Below are positions 42,068-51,078 of a stretch of 64,000 bases of DNA, in pieces. The notes beneath the pieces are model-generated. The model searched no databases. It worked only from the letters and a program-made list of their open reading frames with translations, and was not told the DNA's origin. The stretch lies in contig JAFGON010000023.1 of the NCBI GenBank assembly GCA_016926475.1, positions 1-64,000 of the forward strand, written 5' to 3'. A program made the translations under genes and the position numbers. The stretch comes from a candidate division WOR-3 bacterium (GTDB lineage: Bacteria; SDB-A). Position 1 is the stretch's first letter. Every line of letters begins with the position of its first letter.

Positions 42068-42096
42068 ATTATATAGTTTTGGGGCTAAATCGGCAA
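42068..42096 (-). promoter_or_regulatory. Promoter of the ROK gene, near-leaderless
   Basis: Minus strand TTGCCG (42096-42091), 17-bp spacer, TATAAT (42073-42068). Predicted start at 42061, one base before GTG 42060. Confidence 0.65.
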
Positions 42097-42176
42097 ATGC
42101 ACTTTTTTAAATCATTCTTGTCCGGCAAGCTGATATCGTATAGAATGTTTTTTTAACGCAAAAAAAGGAGCTCGAA

Positions 42177-42641
42177 TTGAAAAAAATCGCGCTTATCATT
42201 TTAACAGCGGTAATTTTGCCCGTCTCTGTTTTCAGCCAGACAAAAAGATTCGGCCTTGGTATCGTGGTAGGAGAACCCACGGGTTTCACTGCGAAGTATT
42301 GGCTATCTCCGGTGAATTCTCTTAACGGCGCGGTCGCATGGTCGGTTTTCGATGACAATTCGTTTGAAGCTCTCTACCTTCATATTGACCACGTATTCTA
42401 TTATTATGACCTGTTCAGAGTCCAGACTGGAAAAGCCCCTGTGTTTATTGGAGTCGGAGGAAGATTTTATTTCCCCAAGCACGATGACACAAAAATCGGA
42501 TTTAGAATTCCAATGGGTCTTGCCTACATGTTCGATCAGGTCCCAATTGAGATTTACGGAGAAATCGCCCCCGTAATAAACATTGTCCCCGAGACAGACG
42601 TCGATCTTGACGGCGGCGTAGGTTTCAGATATTTCTTCTGA
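42177..42641 (+). CDS. Small outer-membrane beta-barrel-like protein
   Basis: 154 residues, TTG start preceded by AAGGAG. A signal peptide (KKIALIILTAVILPVSVFSQ) is followed by alternating strands: FGLGIVVGEPTGFTAKYWLS, FIGVGGRFYFPKHDDTKIGF and RIPMGLAYMF. It ends in an aromatic strand (GGVGFRYFF) with a terminal Phe, as in outer-membrane barrels. Function is unknown. The 163 bp to the next gene hold weak hairpins (AGGC/GCCT near 42665, CCGGTT/AACCGG at 42750-42768) but no clear terminator. Confidence 0.72.
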   Translation: MKKIALIILTAVILPVSVFSQTKRFGLGIVVGEPTGFTAKYWLSPVNSLNGAVAWSVFDDNSFEALYLHIDHVFYYYDLFRVQTGKAPVFIGVGGRFYFPKHDDTKIGFRIPMGLAYMFDQVPIEIYGEIAPVINIVPETDVDLDGGVGFRYFF

Positions 42642-42804
42642 AGGTTTGAAATAAACAGAAGCAAAGGCGCATATTGCCTGTTTAATCTGGCCTGAAGGCA
42701 GTGTTGTAAGAAACGGTTTTTGGAATTCAGCCTCTTTTTACCAATTCATCCGGTTTTTGAACAACCGGCAGAAATAAACAAGCAAATCTAACGGAGGTTT
42801 AATA

Positions 42805-45315
42805 ATGCCTTTTATGCCGTTCTTAATGGTTCTGTTGGGAAATCCCTCAGGTATTCCGGTAACACGTTGGGTGGGACCTGGAAACCCAACTTCTTATGCC
42901 GAATGGTCTTCGTCTTTTCAGACCGAAAATCAAGTTTCACCCGCAAACATAGATCGTCGGCTTTCCCCGGGAGCTGACCTCGTTGAAATTATCGTCGAGT
43001 CCGGGCTTTATCCTTTCATAGCCTCGGAAATTTCATTGCTATCGGCCGATATAGCCGCGGAAGGATTTTCCGTTTCTGTCGACACAGTTCAGGGCGTTCA
43101 GTCAATCAACGCCTGTTTCACACTAAGAAATTTCCTTATTTCAAAAATATCTCAGGACCTTGTCGGAGCTTACTTCATCGGAGACGTCCCTATCTCATGG
43201 TATCAGATGATCGACGACTGGGGCTCGGGTCCAGAAGGATACGAAGAGTTCCCGTGCGATTTGTTCTACATGGATCTGGACGGGACTTGGGAAGACGATT
43301 CCACATGGACATCCCCCAACAACTATTTGTCTCCCGGTCAGGACGGAATTTTTGATGTTCACGAAGGAAACACCTCTCCCGAAATCTGGGTCGGACGCCT
43401 TTTCCTTTCCTCTTTGGGCGATGAAGATTCGCTTGGTAAGATTTACTTGCGAAGATCCCATCTCTACAGGACGGATTCTTTTCAATCCGTCAGCAGAGGT
43501 TTGAGCTATGTTGACGACGACTGGGCTTACTGGGCGCAGGAGTACAAGGCGAACATGCAGGAAGCTTATTCAGACGTCACTTCCGTGTCGCAAATTGACA
43601 CGACCAATCCTGTAAACTACAAAGAACACCTTTCTTCGACATATGAATGGGTCGGAATATTCTGCCATTCCTCACCGAGCCTGCATTCTTTCAAAGTTTC
43701 AGGGGGAACTTCATGGTCTGATATGTACGCGTCAGAAATACCTGTTCTGAAACCTTACGGTCTTTTTTACAACCTTTTCGCCTGCTCAAACGCAAGGTAT
43801 ATTGAACACAATTTTATGGGTGGCATGTATATTCTCAAAACCCCTTCAGGGCTTGGTTCAATTGGGACCACAAAGACCGGCAGCATGCTGAATTTTTACC
43901 ATTTTTATTCACCTCTCGGCTTAGGGCAGACAACCGGAGAAGCTTTTCTTTCATGGTTTCAATTTATCGCCACAAACGGATTCACAATAGAAGAAAAATC
44001 ATGGCACTACGGCATGACTTTGATAGGAGACCCGACTCTAAAACTGAAACCGGCGGGTCCTTTTTTGAAAATCGCGTTGATCTCGGCAAACGATTCATCG
44101 GGAAACGGAGACGGCCGAATCGACCAGGGAGAAGAAGCGGTTCTGAGCTTTTCTGTCTACAACCATTTATTCTCCCAAAACGCGACAAACATACAGGCAG
44201 CGCTTGTTTCTCTTGACTCTTTCCTTACCGTCACAGCTTCATCTTCCTCTTGTCCTGTCATCAACCCAGGCGACACAATCGAAAACGCCTTTTCCTTCTC
44301 CGTCGAAGGGGCGGCTTCATTTACGCCCCATAATGCAGATATTGTCCTCTACATGAACGACGGTTTTTCAGGTAGGGTGACGGCGGAAACGTCTCAAATT
44401 TTCATTGGAAGACAACCTATTCTCGTGATCGATGACGATGGAGGAATGACTAGCGAAGAAGCGCTCACCCAGAGCTTGAATTCTTTAGGACGGGGTTTCG
44501 AGATAATTGAGCGCGAAAATTACCCCTCTTTGACGGATATTATTAACTCGTACAGCATGGTAATCTGGCTGACGGGTTCTTCATCAACGGGTACTTTGAC
44601 CGCACAGGACCAGAACGACGTAATTGACTATTTTAACCTTTCAGGAAAGTTGTTTCTTTACGGCCAGGGAATAGCCGAAGAACTCAACGGTTCAGCTTTT
44701 TTGTCCTCTTTTCTGGAGGTCTCCTGGCAGGGAAACACTTCCGTTCATTTTCAGACAGGAACGTCAAACGACCCTATTGGCGACAGCCTCTCAATCGCCA
44801 CTTCAAACCAGACATCGCAGGACATGCTGACTTCAACCGGTAATTCATCCGTAAGCTTCAGTTATCAGACCACCCCGCAGGGAGCCTCCATGATAAGGAA
44901 AGAAGGCGCCGGAAAAATCGTCTTTGCCGGTTTTGGTTTTGAGGGCGTCGTGTCAAATGTCCCTGGATACGCTCACAGAGATACCTTGCTCGCAAGAATC
45001 ATCGACTACATGGATTTGACGGTCGAAGTCGAAGAAGAAAAACCCAGTTCTGAAGATTTCGAGTTTTTTATGACCCAGGAAGCGGATAGGATTTACTTCA
45101 ATTTACCTAAAGAGTTCGAAGGAAATATAACTGTAAAAATCTTCGACGTCTTGGGAAGAAACATCATCACAGTAAACCCCGGGTCGGCTTCAGATCAAAG
45201 AATTTTCTGGAATTTCAGAGATTTCAAAGGGCAGAGAGTTAGGGCTGGGTCTTATTTTGCGGTTATTTTGACAGATTCAGGATTGTTTTCAGCAAAATTT
45301 TCAATCTTGCATTGA
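42805..45315 (+). CDS. C25-like (gingipain-type) cysteine peptidase with sorting-like C terminus
   Basis: 836 residues, GGAGG before the ATG. The peptidase-like part (about 100-415) has the probable catalytic pair His288 (GIFCHSSPSLHSF) and Cys327 (YNLFACSNARY). GLGSIGTTKTGSM and WHYGMTLIGDPTLKL follow, as in C25 proteins. Next come an Ig-like domain (about 420-530), a flavodoxin/glutaminase-like domain (ILVIDDDGGMTSEEAL, about 545-735) and a type-A-sorting-like domain (VKIFDVLGRNIITVNPG). It is probably secreted. Proteolytic activity is inferred from the two residues; the N-terminal signal is short and atypical. Confidence 0.8.
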   Translation: MPFMPFLMVLLGNPSGIPVTRWVGPGNPTSYAEWSSSFQTENQVSPANIDRRLSPGADLVEIIVESGLYPFIASEISLLSADIAAEGFSVSVDTVQGVQSINACFTLRNFLISKISQDLVGAYFIGDVPISWYQMIDDWGSGPEGYEEFPCDLFYMDLDGTWEDDSTWTSPNNYLSPGQDGIFDVHEGNTSPEIWVGRLFLSSLGDEDSLGKIYLRRSHLYRTDSFQSVSRGLSYVDDDWAYWAQEYKANMQEAYSDVTSVSQIDTTNPVNYKEHLSSTYEWVGIFCHSSPSLHSFKVSGGTSWSDMYASEIPVLKPYGLFYNLFACSNARYIEHNFMGGMYILKTPSGLGSIGTTKTGSMLNFYHFYSPLGLGQTTGEAFLSWFQFIATNGFTIEEKSWHYGMTLIGDPTLKLKPAGPFLKIALISANDSSGNGDGRIDQGEEAVLSFSVYNHLFSQNATNIQAALVSLDSFLTVTASSSSCPVINPGDTIENAFSFSVEGAASFTPHNADIVLYMNDGFSGRVTAETSQIFIGRQPILVIDDDGGMTSEEALTQSLNSLGRGFEIIERENYPSLTDIINSYSMVIWLTGSSSTGTLTAQDQNDVIDYFNLSGKLFLYGQGIAEELNGSAFLSSFLEVSWQGNTSVHFQTGTSNDPIGDSLSIATSNQTSQDMLTSTGNSSVSFSYQTTPQGASMIRKEGAGKIVFAGFGFEGVVSNVPGYAHRDTLLARIIDYMDLTVEVEEEKPSSEDFEFFMTQEADRIYFNLPKEFEGNITVKIFDVLGRNIITVNPGSASDQRIFWNFRDFKGQRVRAGSYFAVILTDSGLFSAKFSILH

Positions 45316-45386
45316 TGTCAAAGAAACAGATTTAAATTTTTTTTTTTCAGGTTTAGTAAATGTTTTGCGGTGCTGAGTCTGCTATT

Positions 45387-48300
45387 TTATTTTCCGCCGG
45401 AATATTTTGCCAAAAGTTCGCTGAGTTCTGAAATGTCGTAGGGTTTTGTCAAGTATCCAGAAAAGCCGTGCGTTTTGTAGTTGGTTATCACCGGATCGTC
45501 AGAGTACCCGCTGGAGACGAAAACAACTGCGAAAGGGTCTATTTCGAGGATTTTCGGAACAGTCTCTTTTCCGCCCATGCCTCCGCCTTGTATTGTCAAG
45601 TCCATTATGACGGCAGAATAGGGTTTTTTTTCACGAACGGAAGCCTCGAATTTTAAAAGAGCGTCCTCGCCGTTTGACGCAGATTCCGATTCATACCCAA
45701 GGTAGCTGAGCATTTGGGACAAAACACCGACGACAGACCTCTCGTCGTCCATGATTAAAACTCTCCCTTTTCCTTTTTCCACTTTTGGATTTTTATCAAT
45801 TTTTTCAACAGGTTTGGAAGTAGAGGGAAGGTATATCTGAAAAGTTGATCCTCTGTATTTTTCAGATTCTACCAAGATTGTTCCTCCGTGATTTTTGACT
45901 ATCGAATAGGCCGTTGTAAGACCAAGCCCGCTCCCTGAATCTTTTGTGGTGAAAAAAGGGTCGAATTTTTTTGCCAATTTCTCCTCATCTATGCCATAAC
46001 CCTGGTCCGTAATCGAAACCAAGACATAATCGCCGCTTTTCAAAGGAGGTGAAGAAAGTGTGCCGACGTGAGTGTTATGCGCCTTTATTTTTATTATGCC
46101 TCCCCGTGGCATCGACTGAACCGCGTTAATTATTATGTTATTGAAAACTTGAGCTATTTGATCTTCGTCTACTTCCACAAAAAATAGTTCCTTTTGAAAG
46201 TCAAAGTCTATTTTGCATTTTGAACCTCTTGTTGAAAATACACATGCTTCGGAAAGCAATTCGTTGATCCTCATTGCTTTTTTCACGGGTTGTCCGCCTT
46301 TTGAAAAAGTCAGCAGCTGCTTTGTCAAATTTTTCGCTCTTATAGAGGCTTTTTCGGCTTCTTCCAACAGTTTATAAACTTCACTTTTGCCATTTAAAAA
46401 TTCTTTTGAAAGAGATATATTGCCGAGTATCCCCATGAGAATGTTGTTGAAATCGTGTGCGATTCCTCCTGCCAAAACTCCGACGGATTTCAGCTTTTCA
46501 ATCTTGCCCAGTTCTTCTTCCATCTTTATCTGGTTGGTGATATCGCTTATGACGCTGTTTGCCCTAATGACTTCTCCGTTTTCGAATTCCATTCTCACCG
46601 TGGCTCTCATCCATATTGTGTCTCCGTCTTTTTTTTCAGCCCTAAAACGGAATTCGACAGAATCTTCCTTTTCGCTGTGCGTCTGTTTTTGGGAGAATAT
46701 CTCGTTGATTTTTTCTTTATCTTCTTGGTGAATTATTGAGGAGAAAAAATTTATCGGATTATTTTCGATTTCCTCGACCTTATAACCGAGTATCTTTTCA
46801 ACGGATGGAGAGAGCAATTCGCATTTATTTTCTTTTATCTGGACTCTGAAAAGTATGTCCGGGGCGAGTTCCATGAAGCTTCTAAATCTCGCTTCGGCAT
46901 CCTTTAAGGCGTTTATATACTTTGTTTTTTCTGTGAAATCCCTCACGATTGCCTGCAGGTAGACTTTTCCTCCTGCTGTGAATCTGTTCAGAGAGACTTC
47001 TGCGTTGAAAAGACTTCCGTCTCCCCTTTTATGCACCCAGTCGAAACGTTGGGATTTTCCCGACATAGCGTTGTTCATGCGGTCTATTGCTTTTACGGCG
47101 GAGGAAATACCGTCGGGCTGAAATTCAGGCGAAGTCTCAAAAGGTTTTTTTCCCAAAAGCAAATTTTTTTCCAGACAAAACATTTCACTCGCTTTATGAT
47201 TGCAATCTATAAAAAGATAGTCCTTCATCAAAAAAATGGCGTCGTCGGCACTTTCGTACAACAGCCTGTATCTTTCTTTTGTCTCCTCTAAGTCTTTTTG
47301 GGCTTTTTTCCGCAGGGTGATGTCTTCTATTGAACCGTCGATAAATGCCACCTCTCCTGTTTTGGAAAGCTCATGCTTCTCGTTGCAAAGGCATACAATC
47401 TTGTCGCCGTTCTTTTTTTTCATCTCTATTTCGTAGCTCCTGACTTCTTCCTGTTTTTCGTGCAACCGGAGAAGTTTTAACCTGTCCCTCTCTTTGACGT
47501 ATAAATCGACAACGGAGACCATTTTTATCTCCTCAATACTCTTGTATCCGAAAATATTGACAAAAGCCGGATTCGCTGAAATTATTTTTCCATTTACGTC
47601 TGTTCTGAAAATCCCTATTGGAATATTCTCCTGAATTGACCTTAGGTTTTTTTCGCTTTCCGCCAATTTTTCCTGTGAAAATTTTCTTTTTAGAATTTCT
47701 GAAAATATTATTGCGGTGTTTTCAAAAAAAATTCTGTCCTTTTCGGAAAATCCTTTTTTATGGTTGCCAATCAGGTGAAAGACTCCATAGACCTCGCCTA
47801 AATCGTCAATCAGGGGCCAGGAAAATAAAGACTTTATCTTTTTTATCCTTCTGCTGAATATTTCTTTCAGGAAGTGATTTTCAGTGTCTGGTGCGAAAAT
47901 CGGTTTTTTGGTCGCCGCGACGTATGTAGTTATGTGCTTTTTTTCTCTTAAAAAACGAGGTTTTTCCTGATCTTTTTTTTCTTCTTCTGAAAAGCCAATA
48001 GCCGCGAAGAGATCAAGCTTTTTTCCGCTCTTGTCTAAAAGCCTCACAGATCCTTTGTCGAGGTCGAAAATATCTATGAAATGTTTCAAAAAATCTTCGC
48101 ACAACTCCTTTATATCCGAAGCTTTGGTCGAGGATTCAACGAGGTAATGGTACGCGTCTCTCTCTCTTTGGAGTTCTCTTTCCGCTCTTTTCTTTTCCGT
48201 CCAGTCTTCAATGACAAGAAAATACAATTTCCGTGCTTTTTGGACCGAAAACAAAACGTTTCTGTCGTTGAAAACAATTTCACCTCTGTACTCTCTTTTG

Positions 48301-48509
48301 TTTTCAATAGATTTGGAGCATTGATTTAATATCTCTTTCTGGCAAAAACCAGGGATCAAATCTTTCAAGTCGTGATTTTGAATTTCACTTTCAGCCCTGT
48401 TCGTAAATTCCCGAAAAGATACGTTGAAAGCTTTGACCTTACAATCTCCGTCAAAAAACACGACCGGATTTTTCAGGCTATTGAATAAAACTTCAAAGCA
48501 TTTTTCCAT
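45387..48509 (-). CDS. Hybrid sensor histidine kinase with PAS, GAF and receiver domains
   Basis: 1040 residues without clear membrane helices, so probably cytosolic. In order: PAS (about 1-105), GAF (about 115-280), PAS (about 290-405), PAS (about 410-530), PAS (about 535-665), then HisKA with phospho-acceptor His685 in GGIAHDFNNIL. An ATPase domain follows (NNIIINAVQSMPRGG, DQGYGIDEE, GSGLGLTTAYSIV). The C-terminal receiver has phosphorylatable Asp970 (VIMDLTIQGG) and the conserved Lys in YLTKPYD. It is an orphan: no response regulator is adjacent. The GAF domain (GSVRLLDKSGKKLDLFAAIG) may bind a small ligand. Confidence 0.92.
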   Translation of the reverse strand: MEKCFEVLFNSLKNPVVFFDGDCKVKAFNVSFREFTNRAESEIQNHDLKDLIPGFCQKEILNQCSKSIENKREYRGEIVFNDRNVLFSVQKARKLYFLVIEDWTEKKRAERELQRERDAYHYLVESSTKASDIKELCEDFLKHFIDIFDLDKGSVRLLDKSGKKLDLFAAIGFSEEEKKDQEKPRFLREKKHITTYVAATKKPIFAPDTENHFLKEIFSRRIKKIKSLFSWPLIDDLGEVYGVFHLIGNHKKGFSEKDRIFFENTAIIFSEILKRKFSQEKLAESEKNLRSIQENIPIGIFRTDVNGKIISANPAFVNIFGYKSIEEIKMVSVVDLYVKERDRLKLLRLHEKQEEVRSYEIEMKKKNGDKIVCLCNEKHELSKTGEVAFIDGSIEDITLRKKAQKDLEETKERYRLLYESADDAIFLMKDYLFIDCNHKASEMFCLEKNLLLGKKPFETSPEFQPDGISSAVKAIDRMNNAMSGKSQRFDWVHKRGDGSLFNAEVSLNRFTAGGKVYLQAIVRDFTEKTKYINALKDAEARFRSFMELAPDILFRVQIKENKCELLSPSVEKILGYKVEEIENNPINFFSSIIHQEDKEKINEIFSQKQTHSEKEDSVEFRFRAEKKDGDTIWMRATVRMEFENGEVIRANSVISDITNQIKMEEELGKIEKLKSVGVLAGGIAHDFNNILMGILGNISLSKEFLNGKSEVYKLLEEAEKASIRAKNLTKQLLTFSKGGQPVKKAMRINELLSEACVFSTRGSKCKIDFDFQKELFFVEVDEDQIAQVFNNIIINAVQSMPRGGIIKIKAHNTHVGTLSSPPLKSGDYVLVSITDQGYGIDEEKLAKKFDPFFTTKDSGSGLGLTTAYSIVKNHGGTILVESEKYRGSTFQIYLPSTSKPVEKIDKNPKVEKGKGRVLIMDDERSVVGVLSQMLSYLGYESESASNGEDALLKFEASVREKKPYSAVIMDLTIQGGGMGGKETVPKILEIDPFAVVFVSSGYSDDPVITNYKTHGFSGYLTKPYDISELSELLAKYSGGK

Positions 48510-48544
48510 CTATTAAATTCTCCAGATTTATTGTATCACTCTGC

Positions 48545-48787
48545 CTAAAACTTTTGTCCCGGTATATACAATCTTTTTATTATGTATGAAACGATTTTTC
48601 CCGCTTCAGATATTTGACAATTTGGTGTTATTTTCTCCTTTATCAACACTTCCAAAGCTTTTCTTGACATGGCCGGTTTAACCTGATTTTTCCTGGCTCT
48701 TTGCCAAGACGTTTTCGGGCAGCGTCCAAATTTAATTCTTTTCTGATGGATAATTCCTGGAAAGCCTTTATCTTTTTTATCAACCAT
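48545..48787 (-). CDS. Small basic hypothetical protein
   Basis: 80 residues from ATG 48787; the frame is open to 48907 (120 residues), but that would run into the divergent helicase promoter. It is rich in Lys and Arg (RIKFGRCPKTSWQRARKNQ) with a mixed hydrophobic/basic C terminus (EAGKIVSYIIKRLYIPGQKF). No family was recognised and no ribosome site is clear. It is divergent from the helicase gene with a 76-bp spacing. It may be a real partner gene or a chance ORF. Confidence 0.35.
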   Translation of the reverse strand: MVDKKDKGFPGIIHQKRIKFGRCPKTSWQRARKNQVKPAMSRKALEVLIKEKITPNCQISEAGKIVSYIIKRLYIPGQKF

Positions 48788-48829
48788 ATTGACAAAATAA
48801 ATTCTCTTACATAATACCACCTCTTTGAT

Positions 48830-48858
48830 TTGAATTGTATTCTTTATTAAATTATAAT
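48830..48858 (+). promoter_or_regulatory. Promoter of the helicase gene, leaderless
   Basis: TTGAAT (48830-48835), 17-bp spacer, perfect TATAAT (48853-48858). The GTG start at 48864 falls at the predicted transcription start. There is no Shine-Dalgarno. Confidence 0.7.
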
Positions 48859-48863
48859 CAACC

Positions 48864-50255
48864 GTGATAATTATAATTTCAAACCTAATCCAGATAGAAG
48901 AATTCAACGGGAATCAAAGTCTTGCTTCTTTCGTAAAAAAGAGTTTGACCCTGCCAAATTTCGAATATTTTCTCCGAAAGAAAATGGGAAAGAGCGTATG
49001 GGGTTTGAAAAGCAGTTTCACGTTTTATAAAATCAAAAAAGACAAAATTGTCGTCCCTCGCGGTTTTTTGGACAGACTCCTTTTATTTTTTGAAGAGCAC
49101 AGCATTGAATATAAAATCGAAGATAAAAGAAGCAGACATCAAAAGGTCATCTTTTCGCCTGGCATAGAGCTTTTTGAATCACAGAAAACAGCTCTTCGCG
49201 ATGTATTAAAGAAAGACGGCGGGATTTTAGTAGCCCCTCCTGGGTCTGGAAAAACGGTTGTCGCTTTAAAAATAATTGAACAAAAATCTTTGCCTTCTCT
49301 TGTTTTGGTTCATAGAAGACAGCTCATGGACCAGTGGGCGGACAGAATAGAATCTTTTTTAAAGATCCCAAAAAGGGAAATAGGTTCGCTTTCTACAAAA
49401 AAAATAAAAAAAGGCGAAAAAATTACTCTCGCAACGCTTCAAACTCTTTCAAAAATGCATTCCGTTGATATCACAGATCTTTTTGGCACCGTAATTGTCG
49501 ATGAATGCCACCACATTCCTGCAAAAATGTTTCGAAAGGCAATCGTAAAACTCAATCCAAGATATATCTATGGACTGACAGCTACTCCAGTCAGAAAAAA
49601 CCGAGATGAAAAGGCGATTTTCATTTTTATCGGAGATAAACTTCACGATTTGACTCAAAAAACAATCACAAATACAGGTGGAGATATCTGCATAAAAATC
49701 GTCGGGACGGGCTTTTTTGTACCTTTCAACATCAAAACGGGTGAAATTGAAATTTTAAACAAAATGCTGATTTTCGACACCCACAGAAACAGAATTATAA
49801 CTGAAATGGTAATGGGGGAAATATCTAAAAACAGAAAAACGGTTCTTCTAACCGAGCGCAAAGAACACATAGAGGCATTAAAATACTTTTTTTCAGGAAA
49901 TTCAGACTTCGTCACAATGACAGGAGATGACTCCAAAAAAGAAAGAGCTTATAAAAGAGATAAAATTAATACCGGAGATTACCAGCTAATTATGGCCACC
50001 GGCCAATATTTCGGTGAAGGCACGGATTTTATTTCTCTGGATTGCCTTTTCCTTGCTTTTCCAGTTTCCTTTGAAGGGAAACTCTTGCAATACGTGGGCA
50101 GAATTCTCCGGGGTGACAGCAAAAAGGTAATTTACGATTTCAGGGACGACAGAGTTGAATACTTTGAAAAACAGTATAAAAAAAGGGAACTTTTTTACAA
50201 AACATCGCTTTCGAACGTAAACAGGCCCGTAAGTATCGAGTTTTTACGGGCCTGA
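48864..50255 (+). CDS. Superfamily 2 helicase resembling the helicase half of TOTE-type proteins
   Basis: 463 residues. Walker A APPGSGKTV, the DEAH-type box VDECHH, motif III TATPVR and motif VI QYVGRILRG are all present. The N-terminal ~100 residues (FEYFLRKKMGKSVWGLKSSF, then VVPRGFLDRLLLFFEEHSIE) resemble, from memory, the linker that joins an archaeo-eukaryotic primase to the helicase in TOTE conflict-system proteins, but no primase is encoded here. LVHRRQLMDQWADRI is also typical. The GTG start is supported by the promoter. It may be a stand-alone DNA-conflict or mobile-element gene; function is inference. Confidence 0.82.
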   Translation: MIIIISNLIQIEEFNGNQSLASFVKKSLTLPNFEYFLRKKMGKSVWGLKSSFTFYKIKKDKIVVPRGFLDRLLLFFEEHSIEYKIEDKRSRHQKVIFSPGIELFESQKTALRDVLKKDGGILVAPPGSGKTVVALKIIEQKSLPSLVLVHRRQLMDQWADRIESFLKIPKREIGSLSTKKIKKGEKITLATLQTLSKMHSVDITDLFGTVIVDECHHIPAKMFRKAIVKLNPRYIYGLTATPVRKNRDEKAIFIFIGDKLHDLTQKTITNTGGDICIKIVGTGFFVPFNIKTGEIEILNKMLIFDTHRNRIITEMVMGEISKNRKTVLLTERKEHIEALKYFFSGNSDFVTMTGDDSKKERAYKRDKINTGDYQLIMATGQYFGEGTDFISLDCLFLAFPVSFEGKLLQYVGRILRGDSKKVIYDFRDDRVEYFEKQYKKRELFYKTSLSNVNRPVSIEFLRA

Positions 50256-50262
50256 AGTTTTG
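50222..50262. terminator. Bidirectional terminator embedded in the helicase 3' end
   Basis: Perfect 11-bp inverted repeat CAGGCCCGTAA/TTACGGGCCTG (50222-50232 with 50244-50254), 11-nt loop. The right arm contains the helicase TGA. Plus-strand exit is AAGTTTTGTTT; minus-strand exit is TTTACG, weaker. It serves the convergent helicase and lipoprotein genes. Confidence 0.75.
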
Positions 50263-50263
50263 T

Positions 50264-51013
50264 TTATTCCGAAACTGTAAAAGTAATGCTCGTAATTTCT
50301 TCGCCTTCACTGTCGCTGCTGAATAGTCTTAGATCATAAGAGCCGGGTTCATCCGGAGCGTAATACGTGAGGGTACCCTCGAGTTCTCCGTCGAGATAAT
50401 TCCAGTCTAAATCGTATTGGTCAGCTTCTTCTTCATCGCCGTGGGCTACATCTGAAGGGATCAATCCTATCCAAGCGGAAGACTCAAGCCTTTGGGAAAC
50501 GGTGAATTTGACTTCGATTTCTTCTCCCGGTTCAAAAACGTCTTTTTCGAGTTCTATCGTGGCGGTGACATCTTGCCTTTCCCCTGATACGGTGAAAGAG
50601 GCGTAGGTGACTTCTTCGCCTTCGAAATCGCTGTCAAACATCCTTATGTCGTATTCTCCCGGTTCTACAGGAGCATCAAAAGTCACTTCGCCTTCGAGCT
50701 CTGTTCCAATAAGATGATACTGGACGTCATATTCGTCGTTTTCCTCTTCGTCTCCGTGAGCGACTTCCGAAGGGATCAATCCAATCCATGCGTTGTCGTC
50801 AAATTCTTCAAGTGCAAGGTATTGGACAACAATTATTTCCTCGGGTGAATACACTTCTTTGTCGAGCTTGACAAAAGCTTCTTCTTGTACCGCGACAGTT
50901 GTGTCGGTTTTTGTGGTGTCTGTTGTCGGTTCTTCGGGTTTCTTGCTGCAGTCGGCAAAAAACATAGCGACGGCCATAAGAGCAGTCAAAATCAGGACCA
51001 GGGACCTTCTCAT
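50264..51013 (-). CDS. Acidic lipoprotein with two tandem ~95-residue domains
   Basis: 249 residues. The signal ends in FFADC (lipobox-like), followed by a Thr-rich linker. Two homologous beta-sandwich-like domains follow (about 48-140 and 150-248). Each has a WIGLIPS(E/D)VAHGDEEE block, an LEGxLTY or LEGEVTF block, and a G(E/S)YD(I/L)R strand. The repeats are strongly acidic, so metal binding is possible. The family is unnamed to me. The start has AAGGAG. Function is unknown. Confidence 0.78.
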   Translation of the reverse strand: MRRSLVLILTALMAVAMFFADCSKKPEEPTTDTTKTDTTVAVQEEAFVKLDKEVYSPEEIIVVQYLALEEFDDNAWIGLIPSEVAHGDEEENDEYDVQYHLIGTELEGEVTFDAPVEPGEYDIRMFDSDFEGEEVTYASFTVSGERQDVTATIELEKDVFEPGEEIEVKFTVSQRLESSAWIGLIPSDVAHGDEEEADQYDLDWNYLDGELEGTLTYYAPDEPGSYDLRLFSSDSEGEEITSITFTVSE

Positions 51014-51078
51014 CTTTTTTCTCCTTTCAATGGCATGACTATCTACAATTTTATTATAAATTAGATATTATTCAAGAG

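Noticed and set aside
42750-42768. CCGGTT/AACCGG hairpin before the C25-like gene
   Set aside because: Six-bp stem with no T tract on the plus strand; no evidence that it acts as a terminator or riboswitch.
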